A stretch of DNA of 64,000 nt from CAVTWH01 sp963850915. GTDB lineage: Bacteria > Actinomycetota > Actinomycetes > Mycobacteriales > Micromonosporaceae. The stretch covers positions 868,001 through 932,000 of the forward strand of contig CAWKND010000005.1 of NCBI GenBank assembly GCA_963850915.1, given 5' to 3'. Shown here one piece after another: positions 55,259 to 63,803 of the stretch. Every line of letters starts with the position of its first letter. Position 1 is the first letter of the stretch. The notes below the pieces were generated by a model. The model was given only the letters and a program-made list of their open reading frames with translations. It was not told the origin of the DNA and did no database searches. Made by a program: the position numbers and the translations under genes.

Positions 55259-55408
55259 TCAGCGTTTCTTGCCGAACATCGCCCGGATCGCCGCCGCGAT
55301 GAGTGCCAGCCCGACAAGTACCCCCACGAACTTGATCCCGGTGTTGCCCGTGCTCTCCGGCGACGCGAGGGCGGCCCCAGCCAACGCGGTCATGGCCAAC
55401 GCAGTCAT
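55259..55408 (-). CDS. 49-residue membrane or secreted peptide
   Basis: MTALAMTALAGAALASPEST looks like a signal peptide; a second hydrophobic stretch (GVLVGLALIAAAIRAMFG) is followed by GKKR. The result could be a double-spanning membrane peptide. No strong ribosome-binding site is seen; a TTG at 55444 in the same frame is another possible start. Function unknown. Confidence 0.5.
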   Translation of the reverse strand: MTALAMTALAGAALASPESTGNTGIKFVGVLVGLALIAAAIRAMFGKKR

Positions 55409-55614
55409 GGGGGTGACTGTGGCACGACCCGACCGGCCCGGCAACCGCCCGGCGGTCCAGTCGCCGCTCGGTGCTGCGCAGCGCGACGCCGACCGTCTTT
55501 ATGGCTGTATCACCTGATTAGCGGTACCTTGCCCGACGGTCGTCGACGGTTCCCAGCGAAAATTCAGGCCCCCCGCTGGGCGAACTCGCGCGATGTTAGG
55601 CAGGCTAGGGGGCG

Positions 55615-57009
55615 ATGCGTACGAGAACCGACCCCCAGGCGTCAGTCGCCGCGACCACGCCGGAGGCCGTGGCACCGGCCGCGCTGTCCAGCGGCAATGC
55701 CGCCGAGGTGACCGCCGGCGGTACCGCACCCGAGCCGGCCGGGCTGGCCCAGCACACGGAGCCCCCGACGATCGCGCGCCCCGACAACGCGGCCCCGACA
55801 GACGCGGCCCCGACAGACGCGGCCCCGACAGACGCGCCGGCGGAGCGAGCCGGGCGGCCCCGGGCCCGGCGGCTGCCACAGATCGACGTGATGCGGCTGA
55901 TCGTGTGCTTCTTCGTGGTCGCCACCCACGTGGTCTCCAACGCCAACCCGTTGGAGTCGGTCGCCTCCAACGCGGTCGTCAACGTCATGCACTTCACCCG
56001 GCAGGGGTTCTTCTTCATCAGCGCGCTCGTCCTGGTGCACACGAGCTGGGGGCGGGTCGGCCCGGACGGCCGGCTGGCCGAGGAGCGCGGCCAGATGCGC
56101 AAGCGGGTCAGCGTGCTCGGCGTGCCGTACCTGCTGTGGAGCGCCTTCTACGTGGTGCTCGGGCTGATCACCGCGTACTCGCTGTGGGCGCTCAAGCGCC
56201 TCTGGTGGCAGTACCTGATGGGCCTGATCCAGGGCACCGACGGCTACCACATGTACTTCCTGCTGGTCAGCGTGGAGTTCGCGGTGATCTTCCCGCTCTT
56301 CGTCCGGCTGCTGCACGCCACCCGCCGCCACCACGGTGCGCTGCTGGTCGTCTCCGGCCTGATCGAGGTCGCGCTGATGGCCGTCTACCACTACGTCGGC
56401 GAGCCGCAGGGCTGGTGGCGCCCGTTCATCGGCGAGGCGAGCCTGACCGCGTACCAGTTCTGGGTGGTCCTCGGCGGCGTCGCGGCACTGCACTTCCAGC
56501 AGATGCACGACTGGCTGACCCGGCACCGCTGGCTGGTGGTCAACTCGCTGCTGGCGATCGGCGCGCTCGGTACGCTGCTCTACTTCTGGGAGCTGTCCAT
56601 CGGCGAGCAACCCGAGTACGCGGGGCGCTCGATGCAGCCGATGACGGTACCCCTGTCACTGGCCACCATCGGGGTGCTGTACCTGCTGTCGGTACGCATC
56701 GCCGACATGAAGGCCGCCTGGGCGCAGCGCGCGCTGGTCGTCGGTACCTACCTGTCGTTCGGCATCTACCTCAGCCACCCGGCGATCCTGACCGGCCTGC
56801 TCTACCTGCAGAAGCGGCTGCCGGGCGGGATGTCCTACCACCCGGTGGCGGTGACCGTGGCGATCCTGGTGCTCGACTTCGTGCTGGCGCTCGCCGTGTC
56901 CCAGGTGCTCAGCCGCACCCGGTGGAGCAAGGCGCTGATCGGCCGGCCGACCCGTTCGGCTAAGCCCGCCAGGCCGGCGCCAGCGCGTCCGGAGCCGGCA
57001 ACGGCCTGA
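55615..57009 (+). CDS. Acyltransferase 3-family membrane protein
   Basis: 464 residues. A disordered N-terminal 90 residues with AAPTD repeats precedes RRLPQIDVMRLIVCFFVVAT, the acyltransferase 3 signature, and ten helices; HFTRQGFFFISALVLVHTSW, YLLWSAFYVVLG and GIYLSHPAI are characteristic. Such enzymes acetylate or succinylate envelope polysaccharides, or natural products. The final 50 bases overlap the convergent kinase gene. The low-complexity N-terminus is coded by a 15-bp tandem repeat. Confidence 0.9.
   Translation: MRTRTDPQASVAATTPEAVAPAALSSGNAAEVTAGGTAPEPAGLAQHTEPPTIARPDNAAPTDAAPTDAAPTDAPAERAGRPRARRLPQIDVMRLIVCFFVVATHVVSNANPLESVASNAVVNVMHFTRQGFFFISALVLVHTSWGRVGPDGRLAEERGQMRKRVSVLGVPYLLWSAFYVVLGLITAYSLWALKRLWWQYLMGLIQGTDGYHMYFLLVSVEFAVIFPLFVRLLHATRRHHGALLVVSGLIEVALMAVYHYVGEPQGWWRPFIGEASLTAYQFWVVLGGVAALHFQQMHDWLTRHRWLVVNSLLAIGALGTLLYFWELSIGEQPEYAGRSMQPMTVPLSLATIGVLYLLSVRIADMKAAWAQRALVVGTYLSFGIYLSHPAILTGLLYLQKRLPGGMSYHPVAVTVAILVLDFVLALAVSQVLSRTRWSKALIGRPTRSAKPARPAPARPEPATA
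55786..55836 (+). repeat. 15-bp tandem repeat inside the acyltransferase gene
   Basis: Unit GACGCGGCCCCGACA, about 3.4 copies, encoding repeated AAPTD. In-frame and likely variable in copy number. Confidence 0.85.
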
Positions 57010-58027
57010 ACTCCCGCGCCGGCTGCGTTGCCTGCTGGGTTGCCTGCGGCTCCCACAGCGGCGGTGCCTGCGGCTCCCACGGCCGTCTTGGTTGCGGCTC
57101 CCACGGCGGCGGGGCCGCGGCCGGCCGCTGGTCACGGTGCGTTGGCTCCGGGGGTATCTGGCGCAGATCCAGTGCCAGCGCGTGCGCGGCCGGCCCGGGG
57201 CGCCGGTAGGCCGACTCCGGGCGCGGGATGAGCATGGACCAGAGTTCGAGTGCCGCGGTGGCGCTGGTCGGCCGCTGCGCCGGACTCTTGGCCATGTAGC
57301 GGCGGGTCAACTCGGCAAGGTCGCGCGGCATGCCGGGCACGATCAGTACCGGCGTCGGCGCCACCCGGCGCAGCCGGGCCGCGGCCAGGTCGTCGGCCGG
57401 CCCGCTGGTGCTGTACGGCGAGCGGCCGGTAAGCATCTGGTAGAGCAGGACGCCGAGGGAGTACACGTCGTCGGCGGGCGTCTGCGCGCTGCTGAACCGC
57501 CGGTTGGTGACCGTGTAGCCGAAGGTCGCGGCGGCCTGGACCGCACCGATCGTGGCCGCCTCACCAAAGTCGATGATCTTCGGTCCGGCGCTGGTCAGCA
57601 TGATGTTCGTCGGCGTCAGGTCGCGGTGCACGATGCCGTTGCGGTGCGCCACCGCCAGTACGTCCGCGGCCGTCGCGGCGATCGTGGCGGCCTCTGTCCA
57701 CGGCAGCCCGGTGCCCGACAGCCGGCCGGCCAGTACCGCCCCGTTGAGCAGCTCCATCGCCACGTACGGCGCCCAGTTGCCGGACGGCAGCAGGGTGTCG
57801 CCGTGGTCGTACACGCGCGGGACGCTGGGGCTGCGCAGCCGGGAGGTGATGAACGCCTCGTGCCGCATCCGGGCATGGGCGGCCGAGTTGCCGACGAACT
57901 GGCGCGCCGGAAGTTTGATCGCCACCCGCCGTCCGGCGAACGTGTCCACCGCCTCGTAGACAACGGTCAACCCACCCTGGCCGATCGGGCCGAGCAGGAC
58001 GTACCGGCGGGCGATCGACGTACCCAT
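56960..58027 (-). CDS. Soluble Ser/Thr protein kinase with Trp-Glu-Pro-Gln repeats
   Basis: 355-residue eukaryotic-like kinase. ATP loop GPIGQGGLTVVYEAVD, catalytic Lys in RRVAIKLPAR, HRDLTPTNIM loop and KIIDFGEAATIG are present. Unlike many PASTA kinases there is no transmembrane helix; the C-terminal 90 residues are Pro-rich with three WEPQ repeats and probably recruit a partner. ATG at 58027 begins MGTSIARRYVLLG; an in-frame GTG at 58042 is possible. It is divergent from the beta-lactamase-like gene. Confidence 0.88.
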   Translation of the reverse strand: MGTSIARRYVLLGPIGQGGLTVVYEAVDTFAGRRVAIKLPARQFVGNSAAHARMRHEAFITSRLRSPSVPRVYDHGDTLLPSGNWAPYVAMELLNGAVLAGRLSGTGLPWTEAATIAATAADVLAVAHRNGIVHRDLTPTNIMLTSAGPKIIDFGEAATIGAVQAAATFGYTVTNRRFSSAQTPADDVYSLGVLLYQMLTGRSPYSTSGPADDLAAARLRRVAPTPVLIVPGMPRDLAELTRRYMAKSPAQRPTSATAALELWSMLIPRPESAYRRPGPAAHALALDLRQIPPEPTHRDQRPAAAPPPWEPQPRRPWEPQAPPLWEPQATQQATQPAREFRPLPAPDALAPAWRA

Positions 58028-58185
58028 ACGCAGCCACGGCACGGCGTCACTATGGTCCAGATCGTTCCTTCAATCAAGGTTTGTGGATCGTGTCGTCGGA
58101 CGCCCGGTCCGCACCTATCTGGACGTTGAGGTCGCGACCAGCCGGTCGTTATCTCAACGTGACGAGACTTGGCCAGAATTGCGCG

Positions 58186-59100
58186 GTGCCCAGCGCCAAG
58201 TCCTCCCGGTGGGGCATGCTCACCGCAGTCGCCTGCCTCGTTCTCGGCATCGCCCTCGTCGCCGGCTACCTTGTGATCAGCCACCGGCGGTCCGCCGCGG
58301 CGGCCGCCACCGACCCGGAACCCACCGTGAGCAGCTCCGCCAGCCAGTCGCCGACCGCGGCGCCCAGCCCGACCCTGAACGAGCAGGTACGCGCCTCGCT
58401 CGCCGGGTACCTGTCGGCCAAGGGCAAGTACGCGGCGGTCGGCGTACTCGACCTCACCACCGGCGCCAAGGTGGTCTACAACGAGCAGCTGAGCTTCCAG
58501 ACCGCCAGCATCGTCAAGGCCGACATCCTGGCCTCGCTGCTGTGGAAGCTGCAGGGCCAGAACGCCCAGCTCTCCGCCGCCCAGAAGACGCTGGCCACCA
58601 GGATGATCACGATGAGTGACAACCAGGCGGCCAGCACGCTCTACGAGTCGCTCGGCGAGGCGGCCGGGTTGAACGCGGCCAACAAGGCATTCGGCCTGAC
58701 CAGTACCACGCCCGGCCCGGGTGCCACCTGGGGCAAGGCGCACACCACGGTGACCGACCAGTTGGCCCTGCTGCAGGTACTGACCAGCGACAACAGTCCG
58801 CTCTCCGCCGCCAACCGGGCCTACCAGTTCGGGCTGATGTCGCAGGTGGAGAGCGACCAGCGGTGGGGGGTACCGGCCGCAGCGCCGAGTGGCGCCACGG
58901 CCGTCTACGTCAAGAACGGCTGGGACACGCTGGCCGCCGACGGTGGGCTGTGGGAGATCAACACGATCGGCCGGATCGTCGAACCCGGCCACGACTGGCT
59001 GGTCGTCGCGCTGTCCAGCCACAACTCCTCGCAGAGCGCCGGGGAACAGTTGGTGCAGGGAGCGGCGAAGATGGCGGTGGACGGCCTGCGGGGCAGTTGA
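58186..59100 (+). CDS. Membrane-anchored class A beta-lactamase-like serine hydrolase
   Basis: 304 residues: a short N-terminus, a helix (GMLTAVACLVLGIALVAGYL), a Ser/Thr/Pro-rich linker and a hydrolase domain. SxxK is in TASIVKADILASLLW, SDN in TMSDNQAAS, and the KTG box is replaced by KNG in VKNGWDTLA. Resembles class A beta-lactamase family members of actinobacteria that may cleave beta-lactams or peptidoglycan-derived peptides. GTG at 58186 is the start closest to the membrane segment; a TTG at 58081 would add 35 residues. Confidence 0.82.
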   Translation: MPSAKSSRWGMLTAVACLVLGIALVAGYLVISHRRSAAAAATDPEPTVSSSASQSPTAAPSPTLNEQVRASLAGYLSAKGKYAAVGVLDLTTGAKVVYNEQLSFQTASIVKADILASLLWKLQGQNAQLSAAQKTLATRMITMSDNQAASTLYESLGEAAGLNAANKAFGLTSTTPGPGATWGKAHTTVTDQLALLQVLTSDNSPLSAANRAYQFGLMSQVESDQRWGVPAAAPSGATAVYVKNGWDTLAADGGLWEINTIGRIVEPGHDWLVVALSSHNSSQSAGEQLVQGAAKMAVDGLRGS

Positions 59101-59194
59101 CCGCGGCGGGTACTCTGCCTGTCTTACAGACCCGCCAGCGTTGACGGCGTCGCCGCGGGTCGGGTGATGACGTCGGGCAGATCAAGGAGCACGG

Positions 59195-59626
59195 ATGACC
59201 GACCCGGGTACCGACGGCCAACTGGCCACCCGGCTGCGGCTGGCGGTCAGCCGACTGCACCGGCGGATCCGGCTGGCTAGCAACGACATTCCGCCCCTGC
59301 AGCTGTCGTCGTTGGTCTCCATCGAGTCGCACGGTCCGCTGCGGCTGGGCGAGTTGGCGCAGCGCGAGGCGGTGACCGCACCGACCATGACACGGGTACT
59401 CGCAGCCCTGGACGACCGTGGCCTCATCGTGCGTACCCCGGACCCGGACGACGCCCGCTCCACCCAGGTCAGCCTGTCCCCGGCCGGCACCCGGGCGCTC
59501 TCGGACGTACGCAACCAGCGCACCGCGCTGCTGGATGCCCGGCTGGCCCGGCTCAGCGACGCCGAGCGCGCCGCCCTGGCCGCGGCGCTGCCCGCGCTGG
59601 AGGCGTTGCTCACCGCCGAGTCCTGA
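59195..59626 (+). CDS. MarR-family transcriptional regulator
   Basis: 143 residues. Winged helix with ESHGPLRLGELAQREAVTAP, TMTRVLAALDDRGLIVRTPD and the wing DPDDARSTQVSLS. AAGGAG lies upstream of the ATG. Target unknown; the next gene is a mycothiol-dependent-type protein on the same strand. The stop codon lies inside the start of a tandem repeat array. Confidence 0.9.
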   Translation: MTDPGTDGQLATRLRLAVSRLHRRIRLASNDIPPLQLSSLVSIESHGPLRLGELAQREAVTAPTMTRVLAALDDRGLIVRTPDPDDARSTQVSLSPAGTRALSDVRNQRTALLDARLARLSDAERAALAAALPALEALLTAES

Positions 59627-59704
59627 CCCGGCGCCGTCCTGACCCGGCACCGTCCTGACCCGGCACCGTCCTGTGACCCGGCACCGCCTTGACCCGGGCG
59701 CCGC
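59621..59704. repeat. Tandem 16-bp repeat, five copies, after the MarR gene
   Basis: Unit GTCCTGACCCGGCACC with variants: 59621, then about 59636, 59652, 59668 (with two extra bases) and 59686 (degenerate, GCCTTGACCCGGGCGCC). It starts within the MarR stop codon and fills the gap toward the next gene. Confidence 0.85.
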
Positions 59705-59787
59705 CCCAGCCGGGTTCGGACAAGCCTGCCGGCCGGGTTCCCGCGAGCTCGCGCGGCGCCCCGGCCCGCGCCCGTACGCTGGCCAAC

Positions 59788-60372
59788 ATGTCGAGCGACG
59801 ATCTCGTGGCGCTGTTCCAGCGTGCCGTGGACAGCTTCACCGACAAGGTACGGGCGGTCGACGACGCCCAGTGGCACGTGCCCACCCCGTGCTCGGACTG
59901 GGACGTCTACACCCTGGTCAACCACGTGGTCGGGGAGCAGCTGTGGATACCGCCGCTGTTCGAGGGGCAGACCATCGAGGAGGTGGGTACCCGCTACGAC
60001 GGCGACCTGCTGCGGGCCGGCCCGGTGACCGTGGCGACCCGGGCCGGTACGGAGGCGAAGGAGGCGGTGTCGGCGCCAGGGGCGATGGGGCGCACCGTGG
60101 AGCTGTCGTTCGGGAAGACCGAGGCCGAGGAGTACGTCCACCAGTTGCTGGCCGACCACCTGATCCACGGCTGGGACCTGGCCGCCGCGCTGGGCCTGGA
60201 CGCCACCCTGGATCCGGAGGTGGCCGGTGCCGTGGCGCTGTGGTTCGGCGAGCGCGAGGAGACGTACCGGGACGGCGGCTACATCGCCCCCCGGGTGACT
60301 GTGGCGGAGGACGCTGACGCCGAGTCCCAGCTGCTGGCCGGCTTCGGCCGGGATCCCGACTGGGCGCCCTGA
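59788..60372 (+). CDS. TIGR03086-family metal-binding protein (maleylpyruvate isomerase-like)
   Basis: 194-residue DinB-fold protein. WHVPTPCSDWDVYTLVNHVV contains the characteristic PTPC-W and the first His, and HLIHGWDLAAALGLD the last metal-binding His/Asp, as in mycothiol-dependent maleylpyruvate isomerase. Actinobacterial members probably use mycothiol; substrate unknown. ATG at 59788 fits where the fold begins; upstream residues coded in frame are a repeat. Confidence 0.88.
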   Translation: MSSDDLVALFQRAVDSFTDKVRAVDDAQWHVPTPCSDWDVYTLVNHVVGEQLWIPPLFEGQTIEEVGTRYDGDLLRAGPVTVATRAGTEAKEAVSAPGAMGRTVELSFGKTEAEEYVHQLLADHLIHGWDLAAALGLDATLDPEVAGAVALWFGEREETYRDGGYIAPRVTVAEDADAESQLLAGFGRDPDWAP

Positions 60373-60414
60373 GGTTGTGCGACGGGGGGCCCGCGGCGCT
60401 GCGGCAGCGGCCGG

Positions 60415-60867
60415 TCAGTTCGGGCGCAGGTGCTCCAGCAGCGCCTCGCTGATCGCCCGCAGCTGCTCCTGCTGCTCCGTGCTGAGCTGGTCGAAGAGGT
60501 GGCCGCGTACCCCCGCCACGTGCCCCGGTGCCGCGTCGGCCAGCGTCTGGTACCCGAGGTCGGTGAGCGTGGCCACCGCGCCCCGCCGGTCGCTCGGGTG
60601 CTCCTCCCGGCGTACCCAGCCGGTCTCGACCAGGCGCGCGATCGCGTGCGAGATCCGGCTGCGGGAGACCAGCAGGCTGTCCGCCAGCTCGCCCATCCGC
60701 AGCGAGTGGCCGGGCGCCTCGGAGAGCCGGACCAGGATCTCGTAGTAGGCGTGCGGCATGCCGGCGTCGCGCTGCAGCTCCCGGTCGAGCTGGTCGGCGA
60801 GGACCCGGCTGGCCATCAGGTAGGCCCGCCAGGTCTGCTGCTGCGATTCGGTCAACCAGCGGGTCAC
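60415..60867 (-). CDS. MarR-family transcriptional regulator
   Basis: 150 residues. Winged helix SLRMGELADSLLVSRSRISH, then IARLVETGWVRREEHPSDRR; the YYEILVRLSEAPG core is typical of MarR proteins. GTG at 60867 is chosen because AGGA lies eight bases upstream; ATG at 60876 has none. It is divergent from the glyoxalase gene with a palindrome between, so it probably regulates it and itself. Confidence 0.9.
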   Translation of the reverse strand: MTRWLTESQQQTWRAYLMASRVLADQLDRELQRDAGMPHAYYEILVRLSEAPGHSLRMGELADSLLVSRSRISHAIARLVETGWVRREEHPSDRRGAVATLTDLGYQTLADAAPGHVAGVRGHLFDQLSTEQQEQLRAISEALLEHLRPN

Positions 60868-60887
60868 GTCACACATCCTACCGAATG

Positions 60888-60901
60888 GTTGAGCGTTCAA
60901 C
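60888..60901. promoter_or_regulatory. Probable MarR operator
   Basis: GTTGA-GCGT-TCAAC, a perfect 5-bp inverted repeat with the TTGA/TCAA core common in MarR operators, flanked by an AT-rich TATATT at 60902-60907. It lies between the divergent MarR and glyoxalase starts. Confidence 0.65.
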
Positions 60902-60936
60902 TATATTGGCGGGGTACACACCGTAGGAGGTCAGCC

Positions 60937-61455
60937 ATGCCGATCACCCGCCTGAACCACGCCGTCCTGTACGTGCGTGACGTGCAGCGCAGCGTCGAGT
61001 TCTACACCACCGTCCTCGGCTTCCGGCCGGTCGAGGAGATGGCTGCGCTGCGGGGAGCCGCGTTCCTGCGCGCACCGGGCTCCACCAACGACCACGACCT
61101 GGGCCTGTTCGAGATCGGTGCGGGCGCCGGTGACTCGCTCGCCGGTCGGGCCACCGTCGGCCTCTACCACCTGGCCTGGGAGGTGGACACGCTGGACGAA
61201 CTGGACCGGCTGCGTACCGCCCTGGCGGGCGCGGGCGCACTGGTCGGCGCGAGTGACCACGGGACCACCAAGAGCCTCTACGGGCAGGACCCGGACGGGC
61301 TGGAGTTCGAGGTCGCCTGGCTGATCCCGGCCGAGCTGATCGACGACCGGGCACGGCAGGCGCGTACCCGCATCGGCCGGCTCGACCTGGATGCCGAGAA
61401 GGCGCACTACGGCGCGCAGACCCGGGGCGGCGTCGGGGTCTCCATCCCGGCCTGA
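60937..61455 (+). CDS. VOC-family (glyoxalase / extradiol dioxygenase-like) protein
   Basis: 172 residues with two beta-alpha-beta-beta-beta modules. His in RLNHAVLYVRDVQRSVEFYT, His in GLYHLAWEVDTLDELD and Glu in DGLEFEVAW form the metal triad. Probable substrates include methylglyoxal adducts, catechols or antibiotics. GGAGG precedes the ATG. Likely repressed by the divergent MarR. Confidence 0.9.
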   Translation: MPITRLNHAVLYVRDVQRSVEFYTTVLGFRPVEEMAALRGAAFLRAPGSTNDHDLGLFEIGAGAGDSLAGRATVGLYHLAWEVDTLDELDRLRTALAGAGALVGASDHGTTKSLYGQDPDGLEFEVAWLIPAELIDDRARQARTRIGRLDLDAEKAHYGAQTRGGVGVSIPA

Positions 61456-61459
61456 CCCG

Positions 61460-62116
61460 TCAGTGCGAAGCGGGCGACTCGACCAGGGCGGGGTGGGTCG
61501 GGTCGTCCATCCGCAGGACCACGTCGGCGAGCCACTCCGGCCCGACCTCTTCGGTGTAGCGCTGGTACGCCGGCAGCGTCCACTGCTGCTCCCCAGGGGT
61601 ACGCCGGGCCAGCGCTGCGGGGGACTGTGCACAGTGGACAGTCAGGTCCAGCTCCAGTCCCGCGCCGAGCAGCAGTGCCCCGGCGAGCAGAAGTACCCCG
61701 CCGGGCGGTACCTGCTCGTAGGGCAGCCGGGTGGCCCGATCTGTCGCGGCGCTCCAGAAGGTACGCAGGATCCGGCCGGAACCGTTCGGGCGTAACGGTT
61801 CCAGTACCTCCCGGCGGAGCGCGGCGAGGTCGTACCAGTTCTCGTAGTACGAGTCCGGGTTGGTCCGGCCCAGCTCCAGCCGGATCGATGCCGGGCGCAG
61901 GAAGTCCGCCGTGTCCACCCGGACAGCGGCGGAACCGGCCGCCCGCAAGGGCTCCACCAACGAATCGGCCAGCTCGGCGGCGCCGGCCGTCGGTGCGCCG
62001 TCGATCCCGGCGCGCAGCCAGCCCGAGCCGTCGGGTGCGGTGGCCCGCTGCGCCGCGCCGATCCGCGCGACGAGTTCGTCGACCAGGGCGGGCCGGGAGA
62101 TCGGCCGGACGATCAC
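61460..62116 (-). CDS. Uridine-kinase-like protein with degenerate P-loop
   Basis: 218-residue protein with the fold of uridine kinase and phosphoribulokinase-type enzymes (VRVDTADFLRPASIRLELGR, YYENWYDLAALRREVLEPLR). The P-loop position reads AGIDGAPTAGAAELADSL and lacks the lysine of GxxGxGKS/T, so ATP-dependent kinase activity is doubtful. Its GTG start overlaps the aldo/keto reductase stop (GTGA), indicating translational coupling. Confidence 0.82.
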   Translation of the reverse strand: MIVRPISRPALVDELVARIGAAQRATAPDGSGWLRAGIDGAPTAGAAELADSLVEPLRAAGSAAVRVDTADFLRPASIRLELGRTNPDSYYENWYDLAALRREVLEPLRPNGSGRILRTFWSAATDRATRLPYEQVPPGGVLLLAGALLLGAGLELDLTVHCAQSPAALARRTPGEQQWTLPAYQRYTEEVGPEWLADVVLRMDDPTHPALVESPASH

Positions 62117-63105
62117 GCCGCGGCGGCGTACTTGTCGATCTCGTGCAGCTCCTCACCGGAGATTTCGAGGTTGGCCAGCGCGCCGATGTTGTCCTCCAGC
62201 TGGGCAACGCTGCTCGCCCCGATGACCAGCGAGGTCATCCGCTGGTCGCGCAGCGCCCAGGCCAGCGCCAGCTGGGCCAGGCTCTGGCCACGCCGGGCGG
62301 CGATGTCGTTGAGTGCCCGTACCTTCGTCATGGTCTCGTCGGTCAGCTGCTGCTCGCCGAGGAAGACGCTGGTACGCACCCGCGAGTCGGCCGGGATGCC
62401 ATGCAGGTACCGGTTGGTCAACAGCCCCTGCGCCAGCGGCGAGAAGGCGATCACCCCGATGCCCTCGACGCCGGCCACGTCCAGCAGGCCGTCCTCGATC
62501 CACCGGTTGAACATCGAGTAGGACGGCTGGTGGATCAGCAGCGGGGTACCCAGCTCACGGAGGATCTGCGCGGCCCGGGTGGTCTCCTCCGGCGGGTAGT
62601 TGGAGATGCCCGCGTAGAGCGCCTTGCCCGAGCGCACCGCCCGGTCCAGCGCCCCCATCGTCTCCTCCAGCGGCGTGTCCGGATCGAGCCGGTGGCTGTA
62701 GAAGACGTCGACGTAGTCCAGGCCCATCCGGCGCAGCGAGGCGTCCAGGCTGGCCAGCACGTACTTGCGGGAGCCCCACTCGCCGTACGGGCCTTCCCAC
62801 ATGTAGTAGCCGGCCTTGGTCGAGATGATCAACTCGTCGCGGTAGGGCGCCAGCTCGGTGGCCAGGATCCGGCCGAACGTCTCCTCGGCGGCTCCCGGCG
62901 GCGGCCCGTAGTTGTTCGCCAGATCGAAGTGGGTGACCCCGAGATCGAACGCGCGCCGGACGATCGCCTGCTGGGTACTGAAGGGTCGCTCGGTACCGAA
63001 GTTGTGCCACAGCCCGAGTGAGATCGCCGGGAGCTTGAGGCCGCTGCGCCCCACACGGCGGTAGGGCATGTCCTGGTACCGGCTCTGCGCCGCAACAAAA
63101 GTCAC
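62113..63105 (-). CDS. Aldo/keto reductase (MgrA/YghZ-type)
   Basis: 330-residue NADPH reductase. Conserved features: RVGRSGLKLPAISLGLWHNF, the catalytic Asp/Tyr in FDLANNYGPPPG, STKAGYYMWEGPYGEWGSRK, YVDVFYSHRLDPDTPLEETM, and RRGQSLAQLALAWALRDQRM. It matches the YghZ (L-glyceraldehyde-3-phosphate reductase) branch. GTG at 63105 adds VTFVAAQSRYQD, a start often seen in actinobacterial members, over the ATG nearby. Confidence 0.93.
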   Translation of the reverse strand: MTFVAAQSRYQDMPYRRVGRSGLKLPAISLGLWHNFGTERPFSTQQAIVRRAFDLGVTHFDLANNYGPPPGAAEETFGRILATELAPYRDELIISTKAGYYMWEGPYGEWGSRKYVLASLDASLRRMGLDYVDVFYSHRLDPDTPLEETMGALDRAVRSGKALYAGISNYPPEETTRAAQILRELGTPLLIHQPSYSMFNRWIEDGLLDVAGVEGIGVIAFSPLAQGLLTNRYLHGIPADSRVRTSVFLGEQQLTDETMTKVRALNDIAARRGQSLAQLALAWALRDQRMTSLVIGASSVAQLEDNIGALANLEISGEELHEIDKYAAAA

Positions 63106-63128
63106 GGCGCAGAGCCTAGTCCTGAGGG

Positions 63129-63803
63129 TCAGCCGCTCCGCCGCTTGGTCCACTGGCGCGGTGCCGAGAACGACGAGCCGCGGCCGGACAGGTTGACCTT
63201 GCCGGCCGGTACCCCGCCGGTGCCCTTGCCCTTGGCCCGGCGCTCCGCCCGGTTCAGCGGCACCGCCTCGTCCGCCGACACGGTGTCGTCGTCGGCCGGC
63301 GCACTCTCCGGCTGCGCGCTACCCGGGGCTGTCTTGGCGGGGCTGGCCTTGGCCGCCTTAGCCGCCGACTTCGCGGCCGGCTCGGCCGGGGCGGGCGTGA
63401 CCGGTGCGGCTTCGACCACGGCGTCGGCCTTGCCGGACTTCGCCGATTCCTTGGTACCGCTGGCTTTCGTGTCCGCGGCCTTGGCGCTGCCCGACTTCGC
63501 GCCGGATTCGTAAGCGCCCGACTCCTTGGCGCCGGAGTCTTTGCCGCCGGACTTCGCAGCGGTTTCCTTGGCGCCGCTCGACTTCGGGCTGGCGTCCTTG
63601 GCCTTGCCCGACTGGGCGCCGGCGTCTTTGGCGTCGGCTGTGGTCGGACCGGCACTCTTGCCGGCCGACGGCTTGGCCGTATCGGCAGCCGCGGTGGCGG
63701 GTTTCTTGCCGGCTGCCGCCGGCGCGGCGGCCGGGGACTTCGTCGCCGCCGGGGCGGTACCGGCGGACTTGGTGGACTTCTGGGCGGGCTTCTGGGCCGG
63801 CAT
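63129..63803 (-). CDS. Ala/Lys/Ser-rich low-complexity protein with conserved C-terminus
   Basis: 224 residues, the first 160 a repetitive disordered tract of Ala, Lys, Ser, Gly (repeats such as SGAKE, ESGAYESGAKSGSA), resembling histone H1-like tails of actinobacterial nucleoid proteins. The C-terminal 45 residues (PLNRAERRAKGKGTGGVPAG and SSFSAPRQWTKRRSG) look conserved, containing the NRAERRAKG motif found in other uncharacterised actinobacterial proteins. AGGGAG precedes the ATG at 63803. A DNA- or RNA-binding role is a guess. Confidence 0.75.
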   Translation of the reverse strand: MPAQKPAQKSTKSAGTAPAATKSPAAAPAAAGKKPATAAADTAKPSAGKSAGPTTADAKDAGAQSGKAKDASPKSSGAKETAAKSGGKDSGAKESGAYESGAKSGSAKAADTKASGTKESAKSGKADAVVEAAPVTPAPAEPAAKSAAKAAKASPAKTAPGSAQPESAPADDDTVSADEAVPLNRAERRAKGKGTGGVPAGKVNLSGRGSSFSAPRQWTKRRSG

